From positions 124,001 through 188,000 of the forward strand of contig NZ_JASCIR010000009.1 of NCBI RefSeq assembly GCF_029968095.1: a DNA stretch of 64,000 nucleotides, in the 5' to 3' direction. Every line of letters starts with the position of its first letter. The first letter of the stretch is position 1. Shown one piece after another: positions 16,646-25,127 of this stretch. Under the pieces are notes generated by a model. It made no database searches. It worked only from the letters and a program-made list of their open reading frames with translations, and was not told where the DNA came from. The position numbers and the translations under genes were made by a program. Source of the stretch: Streptomyces solicavernae. Its GTDB lineage: Bacteria; Actinomycetota; Actinomycetes; Streptomycetales; Streptomycetaceae.

Positions 16646-16663
16646 GCGTACCCTGGTGTACGC
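16646..16663. promoter_or_regulatory. inverted repeat upstream of lipA
   Basis: Perfect GCGTAC-CCTGGT-GTACGC, 30 bases before the lipA start codon in the lipB-lipA gap. It could be part of a lipA promoter or operator. Short enough to be chance. Confidence 0.3.
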
Positions 16664-16692
16664 CGAAGAATCGAAGCTGTAGGGAGCCGGTC

Positions 16693-17658
16693 GTGTCCGC
16701 AGTCGCACCCGACGGACGCAAGATGCTGCGCCTGGAGGTCCGCAACAGCCAGACCCCCATCGAGCGCAAGCCCGAGTGGATCAAGACCCGGGCGAAGATG
16801 GGCCCCGAGTACAAGGACCTGCACAACCTCGTCAAGAGCGAGGGTCTGCACACCGTGTGCCAGGAAGCGGGCTGTCCGAACATCTTTGAGTGCTGGGAGG
16901 ACCGCGAGGCCACGTTCCTCATCGGCGGTGACCAGTGCACACGGCGCTGTGACTTCTGCCAGATCGACACGGGCAAGCCGCAGGCCCTCGACGTCGACGA
17001 GCCGCGTCGCGTCGGTGAGTCCGTCGTCAAGATGGACCTGAACTACGCCACCATCACCGGCGTCGCCCGCGACGACCTGGAGGACGGCGGCGCCTGGCTG
17101 TACGCGGAGACGGTGCGCCAGATCCACGCGATGACGGCGGAGCGCGAGGCCGGCCAGACCAAGGTCGAGCTGCTCATCCCCGACTTCAACGCCGAGCCCG
17201 ACCAGCTGGCCGAGGTCTTCTCGTCCCGCCCCGAGGTGCTCGCGCACAACGTGGAGACGGTGCCGCGGATCTTCAAGCGGATCCGCCCCGGCTTCCGCTT
17301 CGAGCGCTCGCTCAAGGTCATCACCGAGGCCCGCAACGACGGCCTGGTCACGAAGTCCAACCTGATCCTCGGCATGGGCGAGACCCGCGAGGAGATCAGC
17401 GAGGCGCTGCAGCAGCTGCACGACGCGGGCTGCGAGCTCATCACGATCACGCAGTACCTGCGCCCGACCGTGCGCCACCACCCCGTGGAGCGCTGGGTCA
17501 AGCCGCAGGAGTTCGTGGAGCTGCAGGAGGAGGCCGAGGAGATCGGCTACTCCGGTGTGATGTCCGGGCCGCTGGTCCGCTCCTCGTACCGCGCGGGCCG
17601 GCTGTTCCGGATGGCCCGCGAGAAGCGTGGTGAGCAGGCGGCCTCGCAGGCGGTGTGA
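16693..17658 (+). CDS. lipA: lipoyl synthase
   Basis: Radical-SAM enzyme that inserts two sulfurs into octanoyl-protein to complete lipoyl cofactors. 321 aa. The auxiliary cluster cysteines are C56-x4-C61-x5-C67 ([12 protein letters not shown]). The radical-SAM motif is C82-x3-C86-x2-C89 (CTRRCDFC). The C-terminal RSSY element (VRSSYRAG) supplies the third conserved ligand Ser. GTG 16693 follows AGGGAG at a good distance. Same strand as lipB, so co-transcription is likely. Its product serves the E2 protein at the left edge. Confidence 0.97.
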   Translation: MSAVAPDGRKMLRLEVRNSQTPIERKPEWIKTRAKMGPEYKDLHNLVKSEGLHTVCQEAGCPNIFECWEDREATFLIGGDQCTRRCDFCQIDTGKPQALDVDEPRRVGESVVKMDLNYATITGVARDDLEDGGAWLYAETVRQIHAMTAEREAGQTKVELLIPDFNAEPDQLAEVFSSRPEVLAHNVETVPRIFKRIRPGFRFERSLKVITEARNDGLVTKSNLILGMGETREEISEALQQLHDAGCELITITQYLRPTVRHHPVERWVKPQEFVELQEEAEEIGYSGVMSGPLVRSSYRAGRLFRMAREKRGEQAASQAV

Positions 17659-17772
17659 GCGGCCGGGTGAGGGGCTGGGTGAGCGGCCGGGTGAGCTGCT
17701 GGCAGCCGCGGACCTCAGGGTCGTGTGAAATCCCGCACAAGTGACTACTGGCCGGTAACGGCTTGGGTGGCG

Positions 17773-17814
17773 CGGCCCGTACGGTCCCCGCAGGCAGGGG
17801 CGCCGTACGGGCCG
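17773..17814 (+). terminator. hairpin terminator after lipA
   Basis: CGGCCCGTACGG (17773-17784) pairs with CCGTACGGGCCG (17803-17814), and inner CCCC/GGGG pairing extends the stem. Lies 115 bases downstream of lipA. Confidence 0.6.
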
Positions 17815-17867
17815 TGTCGGCTTTCGCGGAGCGCGCATCGGGCCCACATCGCGGCTTCATAGGTGTT

Positions 17868-17881
17868 TGACCGGCCGGTCA
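17868..17881. promoter_or_regulatory. 14-bp palindrome upstream of the 65-aa gene
   Basis: Perfect TGACCGGCCGGTCA, 94 bases before the ATG at 17976 and flanked by less symmetric DNA. A candidate operator or dyad-type factor site; the binding protein is unknown. Confidence 0.45.
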
Positions 17882-17975
17882 TGCGCTGGTAACACCAATC
17901 AGTGACGCTGGCACTACGCCACGTACCCCCCGCGCACTTCCCGCTCCGTCCGGTCTTCCAGAGAGGGACCCCGCC

Positions 17976-18173
17976 ATGCAGGCCGCGCCCCCCGTACGCG
18001 CCACCGCCATCCCTTCCGTCACCGACGCCCTGCGCGCCGTCGAGTCGCTCCTGATGGGCGGCGGCCAGCGCACCGCCCGCCGCAACGCGTGGTCCTCGGT
18101 CGTCGAGGACCGGCGCCGCGCCAAGGACCGCGTCGAGGCCCAGCGGGTGCTTGAGGCGGCCCGCACGTCGTAG
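17976..18173 (+). CDS. small conserved hypothetical protein (65 aa)
   Basis: A short, basic, soluble protein (MQAAPPVRATAIPSVTDALR ... AWSSVVEDRRRAKDRVEAQR). It has a clear AGAGAGGGA ribosome site 7-15 bases before ATG 17976 and ends 30 bases before the DUF4191 gene on the same strand. Predicted mostly helical; no membrane segment or known domain recognised. A gene of this size occurs at the matching place in S. coelicolor (recall). Function unknown. Confidence 0.7.
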   Translation: MQAAPPVRATAIPSVTDALRAVESLLMGGGQRTARRNAWSSVVEDRRRAKDRVEAQRVLEAARTS

Positions 18174-18203
18174 TCCGTTCGAAGGGCACGTAAACTTCGA
18201 GAC

Positions 18204-18905
18204 ATGGCGAGGAAGGACGACGCAGCGAGCGCTGCGAACCCAGGGCGGCTCAAGCAGATCGCTCTCACGTACAAGATGACCCGGCGGGCCGACTCCAAGA
18301 TCGGTCTCGTTCTAGCCGCAGTGGGAATCGTCACCTTCGGTGTCCTTCTCGGAATCGGTTTCCTCATCGGGTACCCGGTCTATCTGGGCATCCTCGGTGC
18401 GCTGCTGGCCTTCCTGGCGATGGCGATCGTCTTCGGCCGCCGGGCCGAGAAGGCTGCGTTCGGGCAGATGGAGGGACAGCCCGGTGCGGCGGCCGCGGTG
18501 CTCGACAACGTCGGCCGCGGCTGGACCACGACCCCGGCGGTGGCGATGAACCGCAGCCAGGACGTCGTGCACCGCGCGGTCGGCAAGGCCGGCATCGTCC
18601 TGATCGGCGAGGGCAACCCGAACCGGCTCAAGGGTCTGCTCGCGGCCGAGAAGAAGAAGATGGCCCGGATCGTCGTCGACGTACCGGTGCACGACTTCGT
18701 CGTCGGCAACGGCGAGGGCCAGGTCCCGCTGAAGAAGCTCCGCACGACGATGCTGAAGCTCCCGCGCGTGCTCGCCGGCCCGCAGGTCACGCAGACCAAC
18801 GACCGGCTGAAGGCGATGGGCGACCTGATGAGCAACATGCCGCTGCCGAAGGGTCCGATGCCCAAGGGGATGCGGATGCCCAAGGGGGGCGGCAAGATGC
18901 GGTGA
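18204..18905 (+). CDS. DUF4191 integral membrane protein
   Basis: A 233-aa protein with two membrane helices in the first half (IGLVLAAVGIVTFGVLLGIG, then YPVYLGILGALLAFLAMAIV). A conserved cytoplasmic region follows (AVGKAGIVLIGEGNPNRLKG) with a basic Met/Lys/Pro/Gly tail (PKGPMPKGMRMPKGGGKMR). The family is actinobacterial and uncharacterised. It is next to lipA, the RDD gene and glnA in this lineage, an arrangement also found in S. coelicolor (recall). Start ATG 18204. Confidence 0.88.
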   Translation: MARKDDAASAANPGRLKQIALTYKMTRRADSKIGLVLAAVGIVTFGVLLGIGFLIGYPVYLGILGALLAFLAMAIVFGRRAEKAAFGQMEGQPGAAAAVLDNVGRGWTTTPAVAMNRSQDVVHRAVGKAGIVLIGEGNPNRLKGLLAAEKKKMARIVVDVPVHDFVVGNGEGQVPLKKLRTTMLKLPRVLAGPQVTQTNDRLKAMGDLMSNMPLPKGPMPKGMRMPKGGGKMR

Positions 18906-18930
18906 CGCTGCCCGCTTGTCTTTCTACGCT

Positions 18931-18971
18931 GATGGGGCGCTGGGAACTTGACTGGTTCCCGGCGCCCCATC
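18931..18971. terminator. bidirectional terminator between convergent DUF4191 and RDD genes
   Basis: A 17-bp stem with a single G-T type mismatch (18931-18947 with 18955-18971) and a 7-base loop. TCTTTCT precedes it and the converging genes end on each side. Probably stops both transcripts. Confidence 0.7.
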
Positions 18972-19053
18972 GGCGTATGCGGATGTTCTGGACGGGCTGA
19001 ATTCAACCCGGGCACGGACAGGTGGCCGGACAGATGCCGACCGGACGCGGACT

Positions 19054-19521
19054 CTAGATGCGGACCTGGACCGCCTTCGCCAGGCGGTCGTGGAGGCCGC
19101 GGCCGTCGCGGTCCCAGATCAGGGCCGGGATGGCCAGGCACAGGAGCAGGCTGCGGAGCAGTACGCGGCCGATGCCCACGCGGCCGCCGTCCTCGCCGAC
19201 CACGCGCAGGCCGAACATCCGCTTGCCCGGGGTGGAGCCGACCGTGCCGACGGTGAGCACGCTCAGGACGAAGAAGATGCCGAGGGCCCAGTTGCCCATC
19301 GCCTGCTGGTTGCCCTGAGCGAAGAGGCCGTATGCGATCAGCATGCACGCGGCCCAGTCGACGACGACCGCTCCGAAACGGCGGCCGAGCGGGGCGATGG
19401 CGCCGGGGCCCTCCTCGGGCAGACCCAGCTGCTGGCCCCGGTAACCGAAGTCGGCGCCCATGTCCTCGGCCGCCTGGCGGGGGCCGGAGAGCCACGATCC
19501 GATTGCCTGTCTGTTGTCCAC
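19054..19521 (-). CDS. RDD-family membrane protein
   Basis: About 155 aa, with the RDD signature: RRFGAVVVDWAACMLIAYGL (Arg and Asp of the motif) and the conserved GSTPGKRMFGLRVV. Three membrane segments (VVVDWAACMLIAYGLF; WALGIFFVLSVLTVGTVG; IGRVLLRSLLLCLAIPALI). GTG 19521 gives MDNRQAIGSWLSG; another GTG at 19551 is in frame. It is divergent from glnA, with which it shares a promoter region containing a GlnR box. Transport or membrane-organising role unknown. Confidence 0.85.
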   Translation of the reverse strand: MDNRQAIGSWLSGPRQAAEDMGADFGYRGQQLGLPEEGPGAIAPLGRRFGAVVVDWAACMLIAYGLFAQGNQQAMGNWALGIFFVLSVLTVGTVGSTPGKRMFGLRVVGEDGGRVGIGRVLLRSLLLCLAIPALIWDRDGRGLHDRLAKAVQVRI

Positions 19522-19594
19522 CCGTCCACGGTACTGCGCCCCCTTTCGCACCCCGGAGGCCGGGTCGTGGAAGAGCGCGCGGCCCGTCGTTCGG

Positions 19595-19632
19595 TTAACT
19601 TCGACGAAACAAATGGGTCATGCTTGAGAAAT
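19595..19632 (+). promoter_or_regulatory. GlnR box of glnA
   Basis: Reads TTAAC-n6-GAAAC-n6-GTCAT-n6-GAAAT, a match to the actinomycete GlnR pattern gTnAC-n6-GaAAC in two copies. A -10-like TATGGT (19643-19648) follows 10 bases downstream. GlnR activates glnA under nitrogen limitation in Streptomyces (established). Regulation here is inferred from the site. Confidence 0.8.
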
Positions 19633-19732
19633 CCCCCGTCCTTATGGTCAGGACCAGCGTGTGCCACCGCACTGGCCGCACTCAAGCGAGATTTCCCCGG
19701 CTCCACCCCGGACCGGGAGTAGGAGGAGCCGG

Positions 19733-21142
19733 ATGTTCCAGAACGCCGACGATGCCAAGAAGTTCATCAAGGACAATGACGTCAAGATGGTCGACGTCAG
19801 GTTCTGCGACCTCCCGGGCGTGATGCAGCACTTCACGATCCCGGCGACGGCGTTCGACCCGTCCGAGGAGCTGGCCTTCGACGGCTCGTCGATCCGCGGC
19901 TTCCAGGCCATCCACGAGTCGGACATGGCGCTGCGCGCCGACCTGTCGACGGCCCGCGTGGACCCGTTCCGCCGCGACAAGACGCTGAACATCAACTTCT
20001 TCATCCACGACCCGATCACGGGCGAGCAGTACAGCCGCGACCCGCGCAACATCGCGAAGAAGGCCGAGGCGTACCTCGCGTCGACCGGCATCGCCGACAC
20101 CGCGTTCTTCGGCCCCGAGGCCGAGTTCTACGTGTTCGACTCGGTCCGCTTCGAGACCTCCGCGAACCAGGGCTTCTACCACATCGACTCCGAGGCGGGC
20201 GCCTGGAACACCGGTGCGGAGGAGAACAACCGCGGCTACAAGGTCCGTTACAAGGGCGGCTACTTCCCGGCCCCGCCGGTCGACCACTTCGCCGACCTGC
20301 GCTCGGAGATCTCCCTGGAGCTGGAGAACGCCGGCCTGCAGGTCGAGCGCCAGCACCACGAGGTCGGCACCGCCGGCCAGGCCGAGATCAACTACAAGTT
20401 CAACACGCTGCTCGCCGCGGCCGACGACCTGATGCTCTTCAAGTACATCGTGAAGAACGTCGCCTGGCGCAACGGCAAGACCGCGACCTTCATGCCGAAG
20501 CCGATCTTCGGTGACAACGGCTCGGGCATGCACGTCCACCAGTCGCTGTGGCAGGGCGGCAACCCGCTCTTCTACGACGAGCAGGGCTACGCGGGCCTCT
20601 CGGACACCGCCCGCTACTACATCGGCGGCATCCTCAAGCACGCCCCGTCGCTGCTCGCCTTCACCAACCCGACGGTGAACTCGTACCACCGCCTGGTGCC
20701 CGGCTTCGAGGCCCCGGTCAACATGGTGTACTCGCAGCGCAACCGCTCCGCGGCCATGCGTATCCCGATCACCGGCTCGAACCCGAAGGCCAAGCGCGTC
20801 GAGTTCCGCGCCCCGGACCCGTCCTCCAACCCGTACCTGGCCTTCTCGGCGCTGCTGCTCGCCGGCCTGGACGGCGTCAAGAACAAGATCGAGCCGGCCG
20901 AGCCGATCGACAAGGACCTGTACGAGCTCGCTCCCGAGGAGCACGCCAACGTCCAGCAGGTCCCGACCTCCCTTCCCGCGGTCCTCGACGCCCTGGAGGC
21001 GGACAACGAGTACCTGCAGCAGGGCGGCGTCTTCACGTCCGACCTGATCGAGACGTGGATCGACTACAAGCGCACCAACGAGATCGCCCCGATCCAGCTG
21101 CGCCCGCACCCGCACGAGTTCGAGCTGTACTTCGACCTCTAA
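19733..21142 (+). CDS. glnA: glutamine synthetase, type I-beta
   Basis: Makes glutamine from glutamate, ammonia and ATP. 469 aa, the usual GSI length. Visible motifs: the N-terminal beta-grasp ending [10 protein letters not shown], the metal/ATP-site EAEFYVFD and [10 protein letters not shown], and [16 protein letters not shown]. Tyr397 lies in [10 protein letters not shown], the adenylylation loop (E. coli Tyr397), so activity should be switched by GlnE encoded at 45.9-49 kb. ATG 19733 follows AGGAGGAG. Transcription is probably GlnR-controlled from the box at 19595. A strong terminator follows. Confidence 0.98.
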   Translation: MFQNADDAKKFIKDNDVKMVDVRFCDLPGVMQHFTIPATAFDPSEELAFDGSSIRGFQAIHESDMALRADLSTARVDPFRRDKTLNINFFIHDPITGEQYSRDPRNIAKKAEAYLASTGIADTAFFGPEAEFYVFDSVRFETSANQGFYHIDSEAGAWNTGAEENNRGYKVRYKGGYFPAPPVDHFADLRSEISLELENAGLQVERQHHEVGTAGQAEINYKFNTLLAAADDLMLFKYIVKNVAWRNGKTATFMPKPIFGDNGSGMHVHQSLWQGGNPLFYDEQGYAGLSDTARYYIGGILKHAPSLLAFTNPTVNSYHRLVPGFEAPVNMVYSQRNRSAAMRIPITGSNPKAKRVEFRAPDPSSNPYLAFSALLLAGLDGVKNKIEPAEPIDKDLYELAPEEHANVQQVPTSLPAVLDALEADNEYLQQGGVFTSDLIETWIDYKRTNEIAPIQLRPHPHEFELYFDL

Positions 21143-21164
21143 ACCGCGGATACGCCCACGCGTA

Positions 21165-21201
21165 CGAAGGCCGCCGCCCCTCTGAGGGGCGGCGGCCTTC
21201 G
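21165..21201. terminator. glnA / conservon terminator
   Basis: A perfect 16-bp stem (CGAAGGCCGCCGCCCC with its complement) and a 5-base loop, 22 bases after glnA. The convergent cvnD gene ends at 21234, so the hairpin may serve both directions. Confidence 0.85.
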
Positions 21202-21233
21202 CCGTTCCTGCCGTGTGGCCGGCATGGTGACGT

Positions 21234-21800
21234 TCAGGGTTGGGCCAGGACGTGTTCGACCAGGGAGATCAAGACGTCCTTGCCGGACTCGCGGTCGCGC
21301 ACGTCGCAGAGGAGTACGGGGGTGGTCAAAGAGAGGTCCAGGGCGGCGGCGACGGCTTCGGGGGTGTGGGTGCGGATTCCGTCGAAGCAGTTGACCGCGA
21401 CGATGAACGGGATGTTCCGGCTCTCGAAGTAGTCCACCGCCGGGAAGGAGTCGGCCAGGCGGCGGGTGTCGGCGAGGACGACCGCGCCGAGGCAGCCGGT
21501 GGCCAGCTCGTCCCAGACGAACCAGAAGCGGTCCTGGCCCGGGGTGCCGAAGACGTAGAGGGCGAGGTTCTCGCGGAGGGTGATGCGGCCGAAGTCCATC
21601 GCGACCGTGGTCGTGGTCTTGGTGGACACGCCCGCCAGGTCGTCGACCGGGCGGGAGGCCTCCGTCAGCTGTTCCTCCGTACGCAGCGGGCGAATCTCGC
21701 TCACCGACTCCACCAGCGTCGTCTTCCCGACGCCGAAGCCACCGGCGATGAGGAGCTTCAGGGCGGTGAACGGGACGCGGTCAGAGTGCTCGTAGGCCAT
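21234..21800 (-). CDS. cvnD: conservon small GTPase CvnD
   Basis: A 188-aa GTP-binding protein, last gene of a four-gene conservon. The P-loop GGFGVGKTTLVESV is at residues 20-33; a switch-region TKTTTTVAMDFGR and TPGQDRFWFVWDEL (G3) follow, then NCFDGIRTH in place of the usual NKxD. CvnD proteins act with CvnA-C at the membrane, and in known conservons they influence aerial growth or antibiotics. ATG 21800 overlaps the end of cvnC by 20 bases, so the genes are translationally coupled. Confidence 0.92.
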   Translation of the reverse strand: MAYEHSDRVPFTALKLLIAGGFGVGKTTLVESVSEIRPLRTEEQLTEASRPVDDLAGVSTKTTTTVAMDFGRITLRENLALYVFGTPGQDRFWFVWDELATGCLGAVVLADTRRLADSFPAVDYFESRNIPFIVAVNCFDGIRTHTPEAVAAALDLSLTTPVLLCDVRDRESGKDVLISLVEHVLAQP

Positions 21801-22197
21801 GGATCACTTCTCGCAGAAGGTGGGCGTCGGGGCGGGTGCTGGTCTGCGGGGCGGCGTCCGGCGAGGTGACGGTGATCAGTCCGGCGGCGGTCAGGTCGCC
21901 GAGCAGGACGCGTACGACGCCGAGGGGGAGGTTCGAGTCCGAGGCCAGGTCGGCCACCGGGCGTGGGCCTTGGGCGCACAGGGCGAGGAGGTCGCGCTGT
22001 TCGGGAGGCAGGGGCCCGGTCGGGGGCGGGCCGTCGGGGGTCGTGCGCACGATCGCCATCAGGTCCACCCGCTCCGCGCCGTTGGCGGTGCGGGCCCGGC
22101 CGGCCGTCATGGCGTAGAGGCGTACGAGCGGTCCTGCCTCGTCGTCGTACCGGTCGGTCCAGGCGTCCCCCGGGCGCGGCTCTGCGTCGTCCGTCAT
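21781..22197 (-). CDS. cvnC: conservon DUF742 protein CvnC
   Basis: A 138-aa DUF742 protein. The winged-helix-like core is PPEQRDLLALCAQGPRPVAD, then LPLGVVRVLLGDLTAAGLI, preceded by an acidic N-terminus and VRLYAMTAGR. Start ATG 22197 overlaps the cvnB stop as ATGA. CvnC associates with CvnA and may bind DNA or CvnD; its exact role is unsettled. Confidence 0.9.
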   Translation of the reverse strand: MTDDAEPRPGDAWTDRYDDEAGPLVRLYAMTAGRARTANGAERVDLMAIVRTTPDGPPPTGPLPPEQRDLLALCAQGPRPVADLASDSNLPLGVVRVLLGDLTAAGLITVTSPDAAPQTSTRPDAHLLREVIHGLRAL

Positions 22198-22646
22198 GGG
22201 GTCTCGCCGTCCGTGCGGGTGGGGACGCCGAGGTGTTCGCGTACGCGGTCCACCAGGAGGGCCATTTCGTACGCCACCAGGCCGATGTCCGCGTGCCCGT
22301 CCGTGAACACGGCGAGGCAGGAGCCGTCCCCGGCGGCGACCACGAACAGGAAGCCGCCCTGCAGCTCGACCATCGTCTGGACGACTCCGCCCGCGTCGAA
22401 GTGCCGGCCCGCGCCCTTGGCCAGGGAGTGGAAGCCGGAGGCGATCGCCGAGAAGCGTTCCGACTCGTCGCGGCCCATGCCGCTGGAGGCGCCCACGCAC
22501 AGGCCGTCGCCGGAGAGCATCACCGCGTGGCGGACCTCGGCGATCCGGTCGACCAGCTCGTCGAGGAGCCAGTCGACGCCGCCGCGGCCCTCGCCGCCGG
22601 ACCGGTCGCCGCCGCCGAGGTTGGTGACGGTGTACGTCGGGGTCAT
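22194..22646 (-). CDS. cvnB: conservon roadblock/LC7 protein CvnB
   Basis: A 150-aa Roadblock/LC7 protein, the family that regulates small GTPases. Visible: DELVDRIAEVRHAVMLSGDG, then a VVQTMVELQGGFLFVVAAGD strand pair and GLVAYEMALLVDRV. Start ATG 22646 overlaps the cvnA stop as ATGA. It likely works as a GTPase-activating or scaffold subunit for CvnD. Confidence 0.92.
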   Translation of the reverse strand: MTPTYTVTNLGGGDRSGGEGRGGVDWLLDELVDRIAEVRHAVMLSGDGLCVGASSGMGRDESERFSAIASGFHSLAKGAGRHFDAGGVVQTMVELQGGFLFVVAAGDGSCLAVFTDGHADIGLVAYEMALLVDRVREHLGVPTRTDGETP

Positions 22647-25021
22647 CGGGGTCCTTGTCCTTCGTCGTCGGTGTGCGGGGTGTGGGGGGTGTGCGGGGTC
22701 TGGGGGGTGTGCGGTACGGCGGTCTCGCGGGCGGCGCGGGCGCGGTGCCGGCCGGAGCGCAGGGAGGCCATCGTGGCGCGTGCGGCCTCCGGGGAACGGC
22801 GGCCCGGCAGCTCGCGGCCGGGTTCCGGTGCGGTGTCCGGGGGTGCGGTGGCTGGTGCGGTGGCTGGTGGAGTGGCCGGTGCGGTGTCGGGTGCGGTGTC
22901 CGGTGCGGTGTCGGGTGCGCGCAGTTCGGGCGCCATGTTCGCCTGGCGTACGCGGCGGGGGAGGCCGTCTTCCCGAGGGGTGGGGGTCGGGGTGGGAGTG
23001 GGGGCCGGGGTGGTGGGCCGGGGTTCCGGCTTCGGCTTCGGCTTCGGCTCCGGCTTCGGCTCCGGCTCCGGCTCCAGTCGGCGTTCCAGTCGCTCCGGCA
23101 ACGGGCGCAGACCCGGATGCGGGGCCTCCAGGAGTTCCTTCGGTACGAAGACGACCGCCGTGATACCGCCGTACACCGAGCGGCGCAGCGTCACGTCCAG
23201 GCGCTGGCGTTCGGCGAGGCGGTTGACCACGAAGAGGCCCAGGCGGCGGGAGTCGAGCAGGTCGATGTCGGCGGCGTGGATCTTCTCGTTGGCCGCCGCC
23301 AGCGCCTCGTCGCCCATACCGAGGCCGCGGTCCTCGATCTCCAGGACCGCCCCGGACCCGACCTCCTCGCCGCGCACCACCACGGGTGTGTGCGGCGGCG
23401 AGAACTGGGCGGCGTTCTCGGCGAGTTCGGCGACGAGATGGACCAGGTCGGCGACGGCGGAGCCCGCGAGCCGCAGGTCCGGAATGGCGTGCAGCTGGAC
23501 CCGGTCGATGTCGGCGGTCTCGGCGATGCCCGCGCGTACGGCGTCGATCAGCGGCACCGGGTTGCGCCAGGCGCGGCCGGGGGCCGAGCCGGAGAGGATG
23601 AGCAGGGACTCCGCGTGCCGGCGCATCCGGGTCGTCAGGTGGTCGAGGCGGAAGAGGTCTTCGAGGTCGGTGGGGTTCTCGGTACGGCGCTCCATCGTGT
23701 CGAGGAGTTCCAGCTGACGGTGGAGCAGCACCTGGCTGCGCCGCGCGAGGCTGACGTACACGCCGGAGACGCCGGTGAGGACGGCGGCGCGGCCCGCGAC
23801 GGCGCGCAGGGCGGCGCGCTGCACGGTGGTGAGGGCCGCGCCGACCTGCCCGATCTCGTCCCGTACGGGCGTGCGGGCGAGCGGCGCCTCGGCTTCGAGG
23901 TCGATGTCCTCGCCGTTGTGGATGCGGCGCATGGCGGTGGGCAGGCGGGTGGCGGCCAGGTCGAGGGCGCGGTTGCGCAGCCCGGTGAGGTCGGCGACGA
24001 GGCCGCGCCCGACGCGTACGGAGAGGATCAGGGCGAGCACCACGCCGAGCAGGCCGAGGATCACGGCGAGGCCCGAACTGCCCAGGGTGGCGAGGGAGTA
24101 CGGCTCGGCGGAGGCGACCGGTGCGGTGGTGGCGCGCTCGGCGCGGTCGAGTCCGGCGAGGGTGGTGCGGGCTGCGGTGTGCCAGTTCCCGGCGGGCAGG
24201 GCTTCGGCGGCCTTTCCGGCGCCCGCGGCGAGCACCGCGTCCTGGGCGGTGCGCAGCTCGGCGGCGGAGTCGGAGTCGAGGACCGCGCGGTAGGCGGCGG
24301 CGTCGCGCGGCGCGAGGTCGGCGGCGGCGCTCCGGGTGAGGCTGCGCTGGAGGGCGACGTCGCCGACGAAGGTGCGGTACTGCGCGCCGGTCATGGCGCC
24401 GTCGGCCTGCGCGGCCCCGTACACGGCGTTCTGGCGGCTCAACGCCTCGCGGGCGCGGGCGAGTTCGAGGACGGCGCGGGTGTCGGCGGCCGTGCCGGTG
24501 CGGTCGGCGCGGGCGAGCGCGGAGCGGACGGCGAAGCCGTGGTCGACGGCGGTGCTGTAGCGGGCGAGCGCGGCGGACGGGGTCGGAGCCTTCCGCCCGG
24601 CGAGCGCGTCGGCTCCGGCGAGCAGCCGCTGGATGCGGTCCGGCAGGGCGGCGTCGATGCCGGCGATGTCGGTGCTGCTGGAGCGTACGCCCGCGCGCAG
24701 GGCCGCGGCGGCCTTGTCCGTACGGGACTTGGCCGCGTCGTAGGCGCCGCGGGCGGCGGCGTCCGGGGCCGCGTACTGCACGAGGGCGGCGGCGCGCTCG
24801 TCCTGGACGGCGCGGGTGAAGTCGGAAACCGGCTGTACGAGCGCCGAGTTGACCTGCTTCAGCTGCTCGGCGTCCGAGACCTGGGTCGCGGTGGTGACCG
24901 CGGCGTGTCCCCAGAGCGCCATCAGGGAGACCACCGGAACCGTCAGCAGCGTGACGACCTTGGCTCTGATCGACTTGGGGCGCAGCCGTTCGGGCAGCGG
25001 CAGACGTGGGCGTACGGGCAT
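22643..25021 (-). CDS. cvnA: conservon sensor-kinase-like protein CvnA with NIT domain
   Basis: 792 aa. Residues 20-40 form the first membrane helix (LLTVPVVSLMALWGHAAV). The extracytoplasmic region looks like a nitrate/nitrite-sensing (NIT) domain (FTRAVQDERAAALVQYAAPD). A second helix is near residue 320 (GLAVILGLLGVVLALILSV), followed by an H-box-like TTRMRRHAESLLILSG. The HATPase domain has ELAENAAQFSPPHTPVVV, EIEDRGLGMG and GLFVVNRLA. The last ~180 residues are Pro/Glu/Lys/Thr-Ala repeats. ATG 25021 follows GAGGAG. Heads the operon cvnABCD. Confidence 0.9.
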   Translation of the reverse strand: MPVRPRLPLPERLRPKSIRAKVVTLLTVPVVSLMALWGHAAVTTATQVSDAEQLKQVNSALVQPVSDFTRAVQDERAAALVQYAAPDAAARGAYDAAKSRTDKAAAALRAGVRSSSTDIAGIDAALPDRIQRLLAGADALAGRKAPTPSAALARYSTAVDHGFAVRSALARADRTGTAADTRAVLELARAREALSRQNAVYGAAQADGAMTGAQYRTFVGDVALQRSLTRSAAADLAPRDAAAYRAVLDSDSAAELRTAQDAVLAAGAGKAAEALPAGNWHTAARTTLAGLDRAERATTAPVASAEPYSLATLGSSGLAVILGLLGVVLALILSVRVGRGLVADLTGLRNRALDLAATRLPTAMRRIHNGEDIDLEAEAPLARTPVRDEIGQVGAALTTVQRAALRAVAGRAAVLTGVSGVYVSLARRSQVLLHRQLELLDTMERRTENPTDLEDLFRLDHLTTRMRRHAESLLILSGSAPGRAWRNPVPLIDAVRAGIAETADIDRVQLHAIPDLRLAGSAVADLVHLVAELAENAAQFSPPHTPVVVRGEEVGSGAVLEIEDRGLGMGDEALAAANEKIHAADIDLLDSRRLGLFVVNRLAERQRLDVTLRRSVYGGITAVVFVPKELLEAPHPGLRPLPERLERRLEPEPEPKPEPKPKPKPEPRPTTPAPTPTPTPTPREDGLPRRVRQANMAPELRAPDTAPDTAPDTAPATPPATAPATAPPDTAPEPGRELPGRRSPEAARATMASLRSGRHRARAARETAVPHTPQTPHTPHTPHTDDEGQGPR
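22660..23080. repeat. repetitive DNA coding the CvnA C-terminal tail
   Basis: Three short-period arrays: GTGTGCGGGG-type repeats (22670-22710, Pro-His-Thr), GGTGCGGTGTCC-type repeats (22835-22915, Ala-Pro-Asp-Thr), and GGCTTCGGCTTC/GGCTCCGG repeats (23025-23080, Glu-Pro-Lys-Pro). All keep the frame. Confidence 0.75.
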
Positions 25022-25127
25022 GACGGAGTGGCTCCTCGACGGCACTCGGCGGTGCGGGAGTTGAGCGGGCGAGGGACGGCTCGGCCCTGCGGGACTGGCG
25101 GGGTGAGAAGGAGGGGCGGGCGCGCGC

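Larger units (their letters stand above)
17659..17975. other. 317-bp intergenic region between lipA and the 65-aa gene
   Basis: No gene is supported. It contains a short GGCCGGGTGAG duplication after lipA, the terminator hairpin at 17773-17814, the palindrome at 17868-17881, and the leader of the 65-aa gene. Confidence 0.6.

Noticed and set aside
14083..17847. 1254-aa minus-strand open frame opposite lipB and lipA
   Set aside because: It overlaps three recognised genes and has no domain; a GC-codon shadow.
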